Shown: positions 19,480 to 29,614 of the stretch, one piece after another
How positions within the stretch are numbered: the first letter of the stretch is position 1
Layout: the number at the start of each line of letters is the position of its first letter
Origin: Haemaphysalis longicornis
Lineage: Eukaryota; Arthropoda; Arachnida; Ixodida; Ixodidae
Direction: 5' to 3'
DNA: 64,000 bases
Assembly: GCA_013339765.2 (NCBI GenBank)
Contig: JABSTR010001154.1
Span: 1,736,001-1,800,000, forward strand
The notes under the pieces: model-generated
Databases searched by the model: none
The model's input: the letters and a program-made list of their open reading frames with translations, nothing else
What the model was told of the DNA's origin: nothing
Made by a program: the position numbers and the translations under genes

Positions 19480-21725
19480 GAAGAAGAAGAAAACTTTATT
19501 TTTGCAAGGATCCCCTAGTCCGAAGCTCCCGGGATAGCCGACAGGGCCTTCTCTGCGCGTTCAATGAGTGTTTCTTTGCACTTCCGCGCTAGAGCAACTA
19601 GAGTCGGCCAGCCTTCTTTCCCATGAAATGGGGGTAGGATTGGGTATGGGGGAAGGTTAGGGTTCTGTGTACATGTCCAGAGAGTGTGATAGATGCTAGG
19701 GTAGTCCCCGCAGTTAGGACACTTGGGGGTACCCGGTAATCGTTGGAATCGGTGTGTTAGGTGTACAGTAGGCAGCGTGTTTGTCTGAATTTGCCTTAGT
19801 ACAGCGGATTCCCGACGAGTGAGTGTTTTGTGTGGTGTTTTGTCTGTTTTTGTCTGACTCTTGTCTGTTTTGACGGGCTTTCCGTAGGAGATCCCTGGGG
19901 TCAACTGGTTCTTGAGGTCCTGGTTGCGCCCTACGTTCACTTGAATGTGGAAGTGCATGCTCAGGCGCCCGGTGGTTTAACGCTCGGGCGAGTGCGTGTG
20001 CGCTCTCATTTCCTGGCATGCCTTCGTGCCCAGGTACCCAGATTACCTTGTAGCACTTTTGACTTGAAGCGAAGACCTTGTTCAGTATGTGAGCGGTATT
20101 TCTGTGCATTCGGTTGCAGAGAAGTTGCCGGCATGCAGATTGAGAGTCGGTGTAGATGTACACTGTACCGGTGTCTGGCACAGAACGGCAAGAGTGCTCT
20201 ATAGCACGCGCGATTGCCCTGGTCTCCACATCGACGGTTGCAATGAGGTCAAGTTCTGTGGCTGCTGTGATGAGGGTATGACTTCCGTCTACGACAACGG
20301 TGACACCCGTCCCATCTAGGAGGCTGGCGAGGGGGGGGAAAGTGGAACGAGGGCACGCGCTCGAGCAGCTCGTCGGGCAGTATGATGAGTAGAGTTCATA
20401 TTACGGGGGGGAGTGGCCTGATTGTTATGTTATCACTATAATCGGGTGGAATGCGAGCCGTGGGGGTTGATGTAAGAGGAATATGTACTTAGTGCCTCCT
20501 TAAGTAAGAGTTGGACAGGGTGTGTGTTTAGCCAGGCGATATATCTGGCCCGTACGGTGCGCTTTAACTAATTCGTCCAGGGAGTTCTAGGTGCCGGTGG
20601 CCCATAGTTTGGTAGTTGATGCGTGAGGAGGCAAGCCGAGAGCAGCCCTGTAGGCCTTACGGATGAGTCCGTCTACTTTGGTGACTTCCGTGGTGGAAAG
20701 GGACAGATATGGAAGGGAGTAGGTAATGCGACTCAGTAGACATGCCTGGATAAATCGGCAGCGGTCCTTCTCCGTCAGGCCATGGCCCCTAGCAGTTACG
20801 CGCCTCAGGGGGCCTATGATTTGGGTTACGTGTGAGGAAAGGGTGTGTAGGACCGATGTGTTTTCGGCGATTGGATTGGATGACTAGGCCGCGTATTTTT
20901 ATGCGATTCACAGTTGGTGTAGGAGCATTATCCATATATACAGGCACGCTGGGTGCTTTATTTTGATTGATTTTGATTTATTGTAGGGTTAACGCGCCGA
21001 CGCAACGCAGGCGATGAGGGGCGCCGTAGTGGAGGGCTCCGGATTAATTTTGACCACCTGGGGATCTTTAACGTGCGCCGAAATCTCGTACACACGGGCG
21101 TTTTTGCTTTTCGCCTCCATCAGAAAAGCGGCCGCCGCGGCCGGGAATTGAACCCGCGACCTCGTGCTCAGCAGCGCAACGCCTTAGCCACTGAGCCACC
21201 GCGGCGGGTACGCTGGGTGCTGTTTTAGGGGTGGTGGCGTGTGGGGATAGCATGAGGAGTTCGGATTTTTGATGGCGAGCATGTTAAACCAGCTTCCTGG
21301 GCTGCCTGTTGTACCGCCGAGACTCCTGCTTGAAGTGTTGTTTCTATATCCGCGTCGCTGCTCCAGTTACCCAAAGGGTGATGTCATCAGTGTACATACT
21401 ATAGCATAGCCGAGGGATATTGTCCAGGATGGGGGAAGGTGGGAGACAGCGAGATTAAAGAGGAGGGGGAGAGGACTGAACCTTGTGGAGTGCCGATGAA
21501 CGGGAGTTGGTAGGTGGGGGATTGGAGGTCACTGAATCTGTAGCCTGCTGTGCGATTTGAGAGGAATGCCTTTACATAATTATATGTACGATCACCGGGA
21601 GCTATGCTGGCAAGGCTTCGAAGTATGGCTTGGTGAGTTACCTGATAAAATGCTTTTTGTAAGTCTAGGGCTAAGATGGCTGAATAGTCGTGTTTGGGCG
21701 GTTGCTGGAGGACATACGTGTACAG
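19480..21725 (-). mobile_element. LINE-E: RT plus RNase H, interrupted by a Ruka-like SINE
   Basis: From the 5' side: ILALDLQKAFYQVTHQAILR (about 21690-21632, where motif-A Asp is Tyr, codon 21645-21647), RTYNYVKAFLSNRTAG, GTPQGSVLSPLLFNLA (about 21500-21455), then the catalytic box YTDDITLW (YTDD at 21394-21383). After the SINE at 20958-21209 come the thumb and then RNase H: VYIYTDSQSACRQLL and VIWVPGHEGMPGNESAHALA. The C-terminal frame 19958-19515 has the tail CPNCGDYPSIYHTLWTC and ends with a short AAG-rich tail at about 19482. Motif-A loss makes it inactive. 5'-truncated near 21725. Confidence 0.85.
20958..21209 (-). mobile_element. Ruka-like tRNA-derived SINE, full length
   Basis: On the minus strand it starts with GGTGGCTCAGTGGCTAAGG (A-box-like), then GGTTCAATTCCC (B box), the pol III internal promoter. 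The body GCCGCTTTTCTGATGGAGGC, CCAGGTGGTCAAAATTAATC follows, ending in CCTACAATAAATC and an A/T tail. Flanking 12-mers ACGCTGGGTGCT at 20946-20957 and 21210-21221 are the target duplication within LINE-E. Resembles the Ruka SINE of ixodid ticks (memory); this is the strongest clue to the organism. Confidence 0.88.
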
Positions 21726-22284
21726 TTAGCGATATAGGCACACGCTTGCTGGCTACACCCTTCGGCGCGTCGGGGTATAATACAGACGGCGCCCCCTCTC
21801 CAGGAGTCGCTCTTTCTTTGCCTTCGATCGCCCCATCGGCAATTAAATCTTCAAGTCGCGCATTAATGAACACCGTACACATTCCTTGTTTAGGCTGGTT
21901 TGGCGAGAGGTTGGTTTGGCGAAAAGGCTGGTTTGGCGAGAGCTGCGACAGTTCGTCTTCAAGTTTTCGAGGTTCGGTTTACGTAGCGACGCTAGGTTTA
22001 CGTATCAGAGAAGCACAAATGACACCTGTCTCCCTCTCTACCAAGGGGGCTGGTAGTCTGCAGTGCTCAGCCGCCCCCCCTCCCCCTCTTAACCTTTAAT
22101 AACGTCCCTAAAAGTGCGATCGTTGGTTAGTTTTCAAGTAGAAACCGACACCGAATACAACGAAGACGAGATTAATGGAGAAAATAATTAAAAGGGAATG
22201 CACACGCACTTAGGCTAGCTCTGTTTCCTTTCTTTTTTTGGCGGCGGTTTGGCGGGGAGGGAGGAGGAGGAGGAGAGATAGGAT
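21726..22284. other. no gene seen
   Basis: Follows the truncated 5' end of LINE-E. The open frame across 21557-22099 on the plus strand is antisense to LINE-E in its first part and has no recognisable domain afterwards. A GGTTTGGCGA motif repeats three times at 21895-21945. GGAGG-rich at 22250-22280. Confidence 0.4.
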
Positions 22285-22350
22285 TGGACCGCGGCCGGAC
22301 TCGACCCTCCTCGAGCGCGGGGAGGAGGATAGTCGAGTCCGGCCGTGGAT
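22285..22350. repeat. inverted repeat (hairpin)
   Basis: Arms GCGGCCGGACTCGAC... and ...GTCGAGTCCGGCCGTGG with a GAGGAGG core pair around GAGCGCG; about 24 bp per arm. Function unknown. Confidence 0.6.
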
Positions 22351-22670
22351 TGGACTAAAAGTAGCAGCGTCTTAAAGCATTGGGTGAAGTGAAATCAAAG
22401 TGCTTCCGTAACACTCAAAGTATTAGGGTTTTTCACATGAATGGTAAAACAAAAAATGTTCATCATAAATAAATTAAAGTGTTAATTTTGGACATATACC
22501 AAAATTGGGTTTTACGCGCTGATGCTCCCCCTCGGTTTAGCGTTCGTTTCTACGCACGGTGGCGCAAACGCAACTTTCCAACGTAAACTCATATCAACTG
22601 ACGAAATGACAACATTAAAGCTAAGATGTTAAAAGAATGCCTGGGACACCCCGTGCACCAAAAATTCCGC

Positions 22671-22830
22671 ACCGAGACGTCCTGCACCGAAATGTCCGTG
22701 CCCCGAAATGTCCGTGCACCGAAGTGTCCGCGCACCCAAAAGTCCGTGCACCGAAATGTCCGTGCACCGAAACGTCCGCACCGAAACGCCCTGCACCGAA
22801 ATGTCCTACACCGAAATGTCCGGATCCCCT
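22671..22830. repeat. 16-bp minisatellite
   Basis: About ten units of GTCCGTGCACCGAAAT with single-base variants and a few 14-15 bp units (for example GTCCGCACCGAAAC). Both strands stay open through it, giving repetitive FRC/RTF or PKC/RAP peptides, which are by-products of the 16-bp period and not evidence of a gene. Confidence 0.9.
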
Positions 22831-23639
22831 TGGCGTGAAGGGCGTAGGAAGAAACCAAGGAGGCTTTTGTAATTCGCCGCGCTTTTGTGTTCACCCGACA
22901 AGCGGGCCCGGAGACGAAGCGTCGGGCACTCCATAAAAGCTGAAAGCGATCTAAACTTTCGAATAAGTATTTCATTGCGAGAATCCCAGCAGCGAACGGG
23001 AGCTGAAGGTCGGTCAAGGGGTCAAACATTGGGTCAGAGTTAGGAAGAGGTACCCAGACGTTCTGTTTGTGATAGTTGCACCGCTCAAAGTTACTGGGCG
23101 AAGTTTCCGTTCGTCACGCGTCTGAAAGAAATTGGCGACGCGGCGGCTGGTATGCGTCAATAGGTGGGCTGAGCAAGCTTTGTTAGGCGCTCCACGTGTT
23201 ACAAAAGAAAGGGATTCTGGCGGCGCCGAGCACAAATATAGGCGTGCGCGGTATGACAATACTTTAAGACGTGTCGCCCGAGAGCCCATTCCCGGAGTTG
23301 GGTCTGCTTTGGTTGGTTTTTCATTCTGTTATATTTTTGTGTTGCGGAATATCTTTGGGTTTCTGTATGAGAGTGAGAGAGGTGGGTCACGTGGCTATTT
23401 TGGACCCCCCCCCCCCTAGCTTTGTTTTTCACGGTGGCCAATCAGTAGCCTGGTGTGGTGTAATCAATGAGTCAGATCACTCTCAAGTTGTGACGTCCCT
23501 TTTGTGGGCGGTTTTTTTTTGGTAAAACCGAGAGTTTGGTGTTTTCGGGGGAGATAGGATTGAACGGACAGAGACGGGGAGGTGGAGAGCGGCGAGTTCC
23601 CGCTCGACGCGGGCCTTGCCCGACCTCTTGTTTGCGATC
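22831..23639. other. no gene seen
   Basis: Unrecognised DNA with a C-run at 23405-23418. Frames overlap on both strands without any known domain. Confidence 0.35.
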
Positions 23640-23739
23640 ACGAGCCATGAGTGTTGTAAATAGTTAGTGTAAATAAAGTGCACATATTGTACATTTTGAG
23701 TTTACTTGGAGTAGAGCGTCGTCGGCTATGTGCCATCGG

Positions 23740-25030
23740 CCAACGAGCCAGAAATCGTCGTTTCATCTGATCATCTATCATCGACAGCGGGCGCCCGATC
23801 CACCACCTTCGTATTTTAACTGGTCTATTCCGCGCTTTCGCAATTTCAATGTATTGTGTTATCAAGAACAAATTATTATCTAATCGCCTGCCTTTTCTAA
23901 ATCTATCCTGCAGTTCTTCAGGGATTTCATTTTCTTCCATCCATGCTTGAATTTCTGATTTTATCGCCTACAATACGAATCCATACACCACTGACGTTAC
24001 CGTGAGTTGTCTGTATGAATCAATACTGGCTTTGTTGCCTCTGCCGTTATACATTAAATTCATCCTACTTTCTAGCCGGTCCTCCGGTATTTGTTTGGTT
24101 TGCATCAATTTATCTATTGCCCTCATAAACGATGCCTCACTTTTAGGTCCAAGCAGGTTTATCAGTTGCATTGGTATTCCGCCCGGGCCCCCTGCTGTCT
24201 GGGGGCAAACCTTTTGCTCTGCTTTCTTCCAATCAAGGTTGCTCGAACTTATTTCCCTTTCCGCAGTCTTCTGTGGTGCTGATGTTATCGGTGCAGGCTT
24301 CCCTACCTCTGTTTCCCTAAACTTCTCACTAATCACTCTATGAATATGCGGCAACGCGTGCTCTCCTTCTAAACGTTTCCCCTCATCATCAATCAATAAT
24401 GCTTGATAGATATCGTTTTTTGAGCTAAGTAATTTTACATGGTTCCAAAACTTCTTAGATGCGCTTTTGTCCTTCTTCCGTACTTGTGCCATCCATTGTT
24501 CGCTTTTCTGCTTGATCTTTGCTTGCACCATTTCTGTACATTTTAGTTGCTGGCTCTTCTCGTCTTAAGCTTTATGAACGCGATCATTTTGTTCATACTT
24601 AATTTCTTGTTCCATCATATAAGCGAGGATTATTTAGCTCTTCATGTTTACATTAGTTCCTCCGGTTGTACCGATTTTCTAAATTTGTCTGGGCTGCGTC
24701 TCCAAGTGCGAGGTGGTCGCTTGTGGTCGCTTCCTAAGCTGTCTGTTCCGTTTTTATCTATCCTAATTTCCTGCAACCTTTCGTATACTGTCTCGTAGAC
24801 TAACTGTAGTCTCTGCTGGACTGTCTGTTACGGCTTTTGCCACGTTTATTTGTCCGTAACACTTGTTTTCTGTGTTTTACTATTACAATCCGGTTTTCCG
24901 GACATAAATCTATTACTAGAAAACCGTTGTGGGCTGTGTATCCATCCAAATACTCTATATGGACATTCATATCTCCAACTAAGATCCAACTTTTAGCCCT
25001 GGCGACCTTCCAGACCATCTTTTGTGAAAA
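23740..25030 (-). mobile_element. LINE-H: endonuclease end, linker and RT start
   Basis: From the 5' side: WILVGDMNVHIEYLDGYTAH (about 24985-24925, the GDxN block), NGFLVIDLC, then LGSDHKRPPRTW (about 24740-24700, the SDH box, intact). The linker and RT N-terminus fill the 188-codon frame 24531-23968: KKFWNHVKLLSS, QTAGGPGGIPMQLINLLG (normally GPDGI), ESRMNLMYNGRGNKASIDSY. It continues with EENEIPEELQDRFRKGRRL near 23940-23880. No RNase H and no YADD remain; the 3' part is lost near 23740. An APE-type LINE, clade not assigned. Confidence 0.8.
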
Positions 25031-26063
25031 ATAAAAGATGAATTGAATTGAATTGACTGATTAACGCCAGGATTTATTTTTTCTTCATGTATGCACGAAC
25101 TCGCTCAGCAACAAGTTTTGTTAAATTACAGCTTACGATCGGTGCGCCGGTTCACCACGAAGGCGACGTTTTCATGGGCACGCTGAAAAACATTTCCAAG
25201 CTCTTCAAAAACCTAACACTTGAAATAATGATAAGATTAATAAAATAAGAGTCTCTAATGAGTTTCCCCCAATATATTACCATAGTTGTTAACTACCAGC
25301 TTGACCTGCAGAACAGTAGGCACAACCGTTCCGGCAGAAATACGCTTTACTTCATTTTCCCTTATCTTTAAAACTGCCTGTTTTATTTTTCACTTCTCTA
25401 CTAACACACCATTATTTGCGTTTTTTTTTGGGCACTATTGTTCGAATATACGGCCACTAAAAGGTTTCAATGCAAGCAAATGACGCAAATTAGGCCAGCG
25501 CATGTATAATGGCGGCCCATGACGACACAGACGGCCTTGATATGAGCCGCATAGACGCTAGCGCCAGATTCCTCTCTAGTGTACATAGTAAGAAACTGTG
25601 TGGAGTGGACTGTGGACATGGCCGACGCGGGTCGCACAGCGGCAGGCCATAGAAATCTTACTCTACTGACCTTGAAAACAGTGCCTGTCGATAACTCATC
25701 TACTCCAAAAGCATCTTCAAGTGATGAGGCATATAAGCTTCAAGTCTAAGCCATTTGTTTATTTTGCAATTGGTGCCCATTATTAAGTATTCTGCTCAAG
25801 AAGCAGAGGTACAAATCAATGTTTTCAACGGCGTGCGATTTCGGTGCTAACCGCGTGCTAATACCACGCAGCCCGGGACGTCATTTTCCAACGCCTCGCG
25901 CTTCAAAGAGGCGTGAATTTTTTGTTCGGAGGCATGAAAATTACGGGAGACCTCAGCCATATAAGTTTCTCTCAAAAATCGGGATTCGACGGATTCTTTA
26001 GTGCCAAGTAGAAGTGCACTGAACCAGCCCCCACCCCCGATTACACACACACACACACACAAC
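25031..26063. other. no gene seen; (CA)n at right end
   Basis: Short GAATT tandem at 25035-25057 and (CA)n at 26043-26061. No recognised frame in between. Confidence 0.4.
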
Positions 26064-26076
26064 ATAACTTTATATG

Positions 26077-26233
26077 CAGAAGGATGGCAAGTTGGGCTAG
26101 TTGGTCCATAGTGACCATAACGAAATGCAGCGCAAAAAAGGACGGGACAAAAGAAGAATTAACGACGACACGGCGCTGTCGTCGTTAATTCTTCTTTTGT
26201 CCCGTCCTTTTTGCGCTGCATTTCGTTATGGTG
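26077..26233. mobile_element. foldback element 3 with 13-bp target duplication
   Basis: Head GGCAAGTTGGGCTAGTTGGT (about 26087-26106) followed by a hairpin with arms 26114-26170 and 26177-26232, loop CGGCGC, identical but for one A in a homopolymer. ATAACTTTATATG stands on both sides (26064-26076 and 26234-26246), so the whole 157-bp block including the head moved as a unit. No coding capacity. Confidence 0.8.
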
Positions 26234-26269
26234 ATAACTTTATATGATGTTTTCGTAGCCCATCGATCA

Positions 26270-26710
26270 AGGGCGCGTGTTACTCACGCGGAAAAATATA
26301 TATTATGCGTGCTACTACTGGCGTGTTCGGCGCGCCTCAAATGCACCAACCTGCTCGCGAATCAAACTAACCTTGGGCCAGAGTCGTAGCAATTACACGT
26401 CTCCGTCCATAGAAGTGATCCACTGTGGCTAATATGCCGAACCAGGCTGGGGCTAGGTCCAACTCGCTGTTATTAAAGCAAAATTACGTTAATTTTCCTG
26501 GGAAATCAGTGCTTGCGCAGAAACAGTCGTTATTAAAAAAAACGCAAATGCAAGAGAACTTGCACCAGGTGCTCTGCAGCTGCTGTGACAAACGCTTCCT
26601 GTTTATCGTGTGCAAGTATTTTCCACTCCTCTTCCGCATTTCCTAATGTCCCAGCAAATGACTTGGACGGTGAGAGCTCTGCCCAATCTGGTAGCTTATC
26701 TCTTTTCATA
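26270..26710. repeat. dispersed repeat family X, copy 1
   Basis: Aligned by eye with 63570-63990: ATGCGTGCTA, CGTGTTC.GCGCGCC, AACCTTGGGC, GGTCCAACTCG.TGTT, AACAGTCGTTATTAA, GTGCTCTGCAGCTGCTGTGA and TTTATCGTGTGCAAGTATTT. Both copies lack a clear frame. Class unknown. Confidence 0.7.
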
Positions 26711-26719
26711 CCGCGGCAC

Positions 26720-26960
26720 AAACGTTTCTCCTGGAAACTTATTTGACTCAAAAATATACGAGGCACATAAAAATGAAGGCAAATGAATGTTGCATAGTGG
26801 CATAACAAGGGTCCCAAATAGCCGCAGAATACTCGACTTTGGGGATGGGGCCTTTCTAAAATTACGGCGCACGAATCCCAGCATCTTGTTGGATTTATTT
26901 GTAGTTGTGTCTATTGGCTTGGTATCTGGGATATTTAACACCTTCCAAACTGGAACCATT
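26720..26960 (-). mobile_element. LINE remnant: RT thumb segment
   Basis: Minus strand reads NKSNKMLGFVRRNFRKAP and LRLFGTLVMP, the segment after the YADD box in CR1/Jockey-type RTs (nK.LGFLRRNL.KAP...YKTLVRP). About 80 codons only; both sides truncated. Confidence 0.6.
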
Positions 26961-27029
26961 ATATAGTGTATGCGCTAGTGGGATTGATGCCTGCCGTGAA
27001 ACTTGCATATTGACTTGAATTTGGAGACT

Positions 27030-27690
27030 CGTTTATTTCCATCCCCCATTGTTCACACCACTTCGATGTGCCGCACAGATCACACTGAAATAAGTGTTCG
27101 TGTTGCTGATCGGTAACCTCACGGTACAAAACGCAGTCATATCTCTTGTGTTGTTAACGAACGCGAGCGTTGTTGCTTCCGTTATTGCACTCGGATGCAC
27201 ATTTCTTGGGACTGGGGCGGGTATGATGGTGGAACGTATATGAGGTGGTATTGGCTGTAACGCTTCATGGGGATTTGGTATAGGACTGGCCTTTACTCTG
27301 GAGCATTGTGCGGCATGTAGGGGTGAGCGCAAGGCCAGAGGGTTGCTTTGAGCTTCTATGAGTTCAGATAGTCAACTATGCAGGTCAAGTTGAAGGAAGC
27401 TTATTGGTGGGAATGAAAGCCGGTGGTCCATAGGGCTATCCCTACGCTCGACGATGAGATAAGCTCACTTGGAGTGTTCTTGAGGTCGGATTTGAACGTA
27501 GGGGATGCCATATGTGTAGCAATGCTTGCACCAGTTGATACGTGCATGCAGATACGGCGCATGAGGTGGGCAAGTGGCGATACGGTGGAGTGGAGTTGGG
27601 GTAGCAGTGCTGCTCCAGATCCATGGAAGCTTACTCCTAGGATACGCAAGGTCTTCACTCGTGGGCTAGGTTCCTGGTCAATCATGACCT
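27030..27690 (-). mobile_element. LINE-G remnant, copy 1
   Basis: Two frames: VKTLRILGVSFHGSGAALLP and LMRRIC (27660-27540, RT thumb), and IPNPHEALQPIPPHIRST... with PAPVPRNVHPS (27290-27190, linker before RNase H). The same order with matching words is seen at 49600-50560. Neither RT nor RNase H active-site blocks remain. Confidence 0.6.
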
Positions 27691-27710
27691 CCTAAGGCAC
27701 CGGCGCCGGG

Positions 27711-27757
27711 TCATTCATCATCATCATCATCAGAAGCAGCATCATCATCATCAGGCG
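27711..27757. repeat. (ATC)n microsatellite
   Basis: Two short runs of ATC/CAT split by AGAAGCAGC. Next to it, GGGTGGAAGGCCTCTCCC resembles the 3' region of common tick LINEs (memory), so this may be a LINE tail. Confidence 0.7.
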
Positions 27758-27844
27758 TATTTAGGTTCCTTTCGGGTGGAAGGCCTCTCCCATTGACCTC
27801 CACTAGTTCCTGTCCTGCGCTGCTCGAGTTCATTCCTTGCCGAA

Positions 27845-28285
27845 AGTGTTATCCTCCCAGATACACGAAGATTTCACATACGTCATATCCGTCACGGAAG
27901 TGACGCCAGTACAACGAAACAAGCGGCCTGTAAGGGGTGCACCCCTGCACACAGTGTCTTCTTGCGGGGAAGCAACCTTCAGTACTAAAGATCACGTTAT
28001 ACTTAGGGTTGTTCGTTTTCAGGTTTTGTATTTTAACACGAAAGTTTTATTCCGGGATACACCAAGATTTCACTGACGTCGAGTCCGTCACGGAAATGAC
28101 ACCAGTACACCTTTGCCGAAGCGACCCTCCAGCAGGACGTCGCTCGCCAAGCACACCCACAAGACAGCCGCCGACCCCCAAACCATACTCAGCTGCAGAT
28201 TTCGCTGCACATTTGACTTTCGTGTTTTACCGGTTCCTATGACAGAGGAATCGATTGCTCTGTGGTTGATCAACCACAGTTTTTT
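27845..28285. repeat. dispersed repeat family Y, uninterrupted copy
   Basis: Contains two tandem sub-units of about 205 bp, each starting near AC(A/C)CGAAG/CAAGATTTCAC and CGTCACGGAA. The joint at 28041-28060 (AAAGTTTTATTCCGGGATAC) is the empty counterpart of the HINE insertion at 6397-6856. Ends with a perfect 20-bp palindrome at 28260-28279 followed by a T-run. Confidence 0.75.
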
Positions 28286-29510
28286 TTTATTTCTTCCCTC
28301 CACGTCAGTGAGGGCAATAATTTCGGATATATCACTCAGTCATCCTGCTCTGCAGAAGTGGATGACTAGCGAAGCTGCTGGGAATAACATCGTTAAGTTG
28401 CTATGCGCTATATATAGATTTACAACATTGGACAACATACAACTAACTTAGCAACTAACCCTTACAGCTGGGTTGCAAACTCCCTGGAAGGTAACCCTGC
28501 AGGGCAGATGACGGCTGTCATGACCATACTAAAAAGGGCCGAGATTCTCTTTCTGTGACCTCCCCCTTTTCCCTTTCGTTCCGTCTTCGTGCTGTCTGTG
28601 CTGCCAGCATTTTGCTGGCCGGCGGTGTACCCACGTGATCGGCGGCTCACTGTGCACGTGTCCGTGGCGTCCTCTCGAAACTTTCGTGCGTCAGAAGTTC
28701 ACGTGGTTTTCTTCCGCGAGGCTTCTTGACATTGAGCGTCACATGCGCGGCTGGGTCGCGTTCTTTTTGCTTGTTATAATTGCGTTAGCAATGGATACGG
28801 AAAAGTTTTCGCCGTTGCTCCACAGACACAGCGCGACAGAAGAACACAGAACGAAATAGCTCGTGCCGACAGGGGTACGTCATTTCAAGCCCATCCGGCG
28901 GAGTCGTTGGCTGCGGTGTCCCTTTCGTACGTTCCTCTGGCGGCCTATAGTTGCTCGGCGTAATGACAGGTCGTGGTGGCGGCGTCTCGAGCACGGTTTC
29001 CGCGTCTCGGCGTGTTTGACACAACGCGCGGATTCCTGCTCGCAAACGGCGTGCGGCAAGCGTCCGAGTGACGGGTTTCTGAAGCGAGAACAGTTCTAGC
29101 AGAACATGAAATAAAAAAGTCACGCATCTCCACGAAGGGAATCATGACGAGTGGGCGAAGCACTGGGGATCGTTCTTACCGTAAATCACCCGTGACAGTG
29201 CCCACTCGCGCATGTAAATGAGTGACAACGCGCGTGTTGTCGCCGTTTGCCGTTGAGCCGCTGCTTCCGGGCACTCAACTACCGGGTCCGCTTGGCGTTT
29301 TTTCCGTTTTGCCCGCCGCTTCCCGAGCTCTCGCCTCCGGGGTAGCTTGTTGTCTGCGTAGGACGTTGAGCCGGCCGCATGCCGCGCCCTACTTTCGTTT
29401 TCATCCATTGGCAGAGAGAGAATGAGTGGTCTGGAACACGCTTTATGTGGCATTTGCAACCGCAGCTCTCTCTCGCTCTCATGCTCTCTCATCTCCTCGC
29501 TCATCTCTCA
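28286..29510. other. no gene recognised apart from one small ORF
   Basis: Unique-looking, GC-moderate DNA. Only 28743-28859 deserves mention as a possible coding start. Other frames show no domain. Confidence 0.35.
28743..28859 (+). CDS. possible secreted micropeptide or first exon (38 codons)
   Basis: Begins MRGWVAFFLLVIIALAMD, a Met, one Arg, then a run of hydrophobic residues like a signal peptide, followed by a polar tail and a stop. The context GTCACATG gives a moderate Kozak match. No TATA box or clear splice donor was found, and random ORFs of this length are common, so it could easily be chance. It might be the first exon of a secreted protein gene whose rest lies elsewhere. Confidence 0.18.
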   Translation: MRGWVAFFLLVIIALAMDTEKFSPLLHRHSATEEHRTK

Positions 29511-29546
29511 TCTCTCTCTCTCTCACTCTCTCTCTCTCGCTCTACT

Positions 29547-29612
<66 letters not shown>
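29511..29612. repeat. (CT)n then (CA)n compound microsatellite
   Basis: CT-rich run from about 29511 to 29545, then an uninterrupted CA repeat of about 60 bases from 29552 to 29612. Confidence 0.95.

Positions 29613-29614
<2 letters not shown>

Noticed and set aside
20958..21209. Genuine tRNA gene (minus strand, A and B boxes)
   Set aside because: The tRNA-like part continues into a SINE body and is bounded by a target duplication.
22671..22830. CRISPR-like array
   Set aside because: Units of 16 bp are contiguous with no unique spacers, and the genome is eukaryotic.
22589..23029. Cys/Arg repeat protein in the minisatellite
   Set aside because: By-product of a 16-bp tandem repeat, with the reverse strand equally open.
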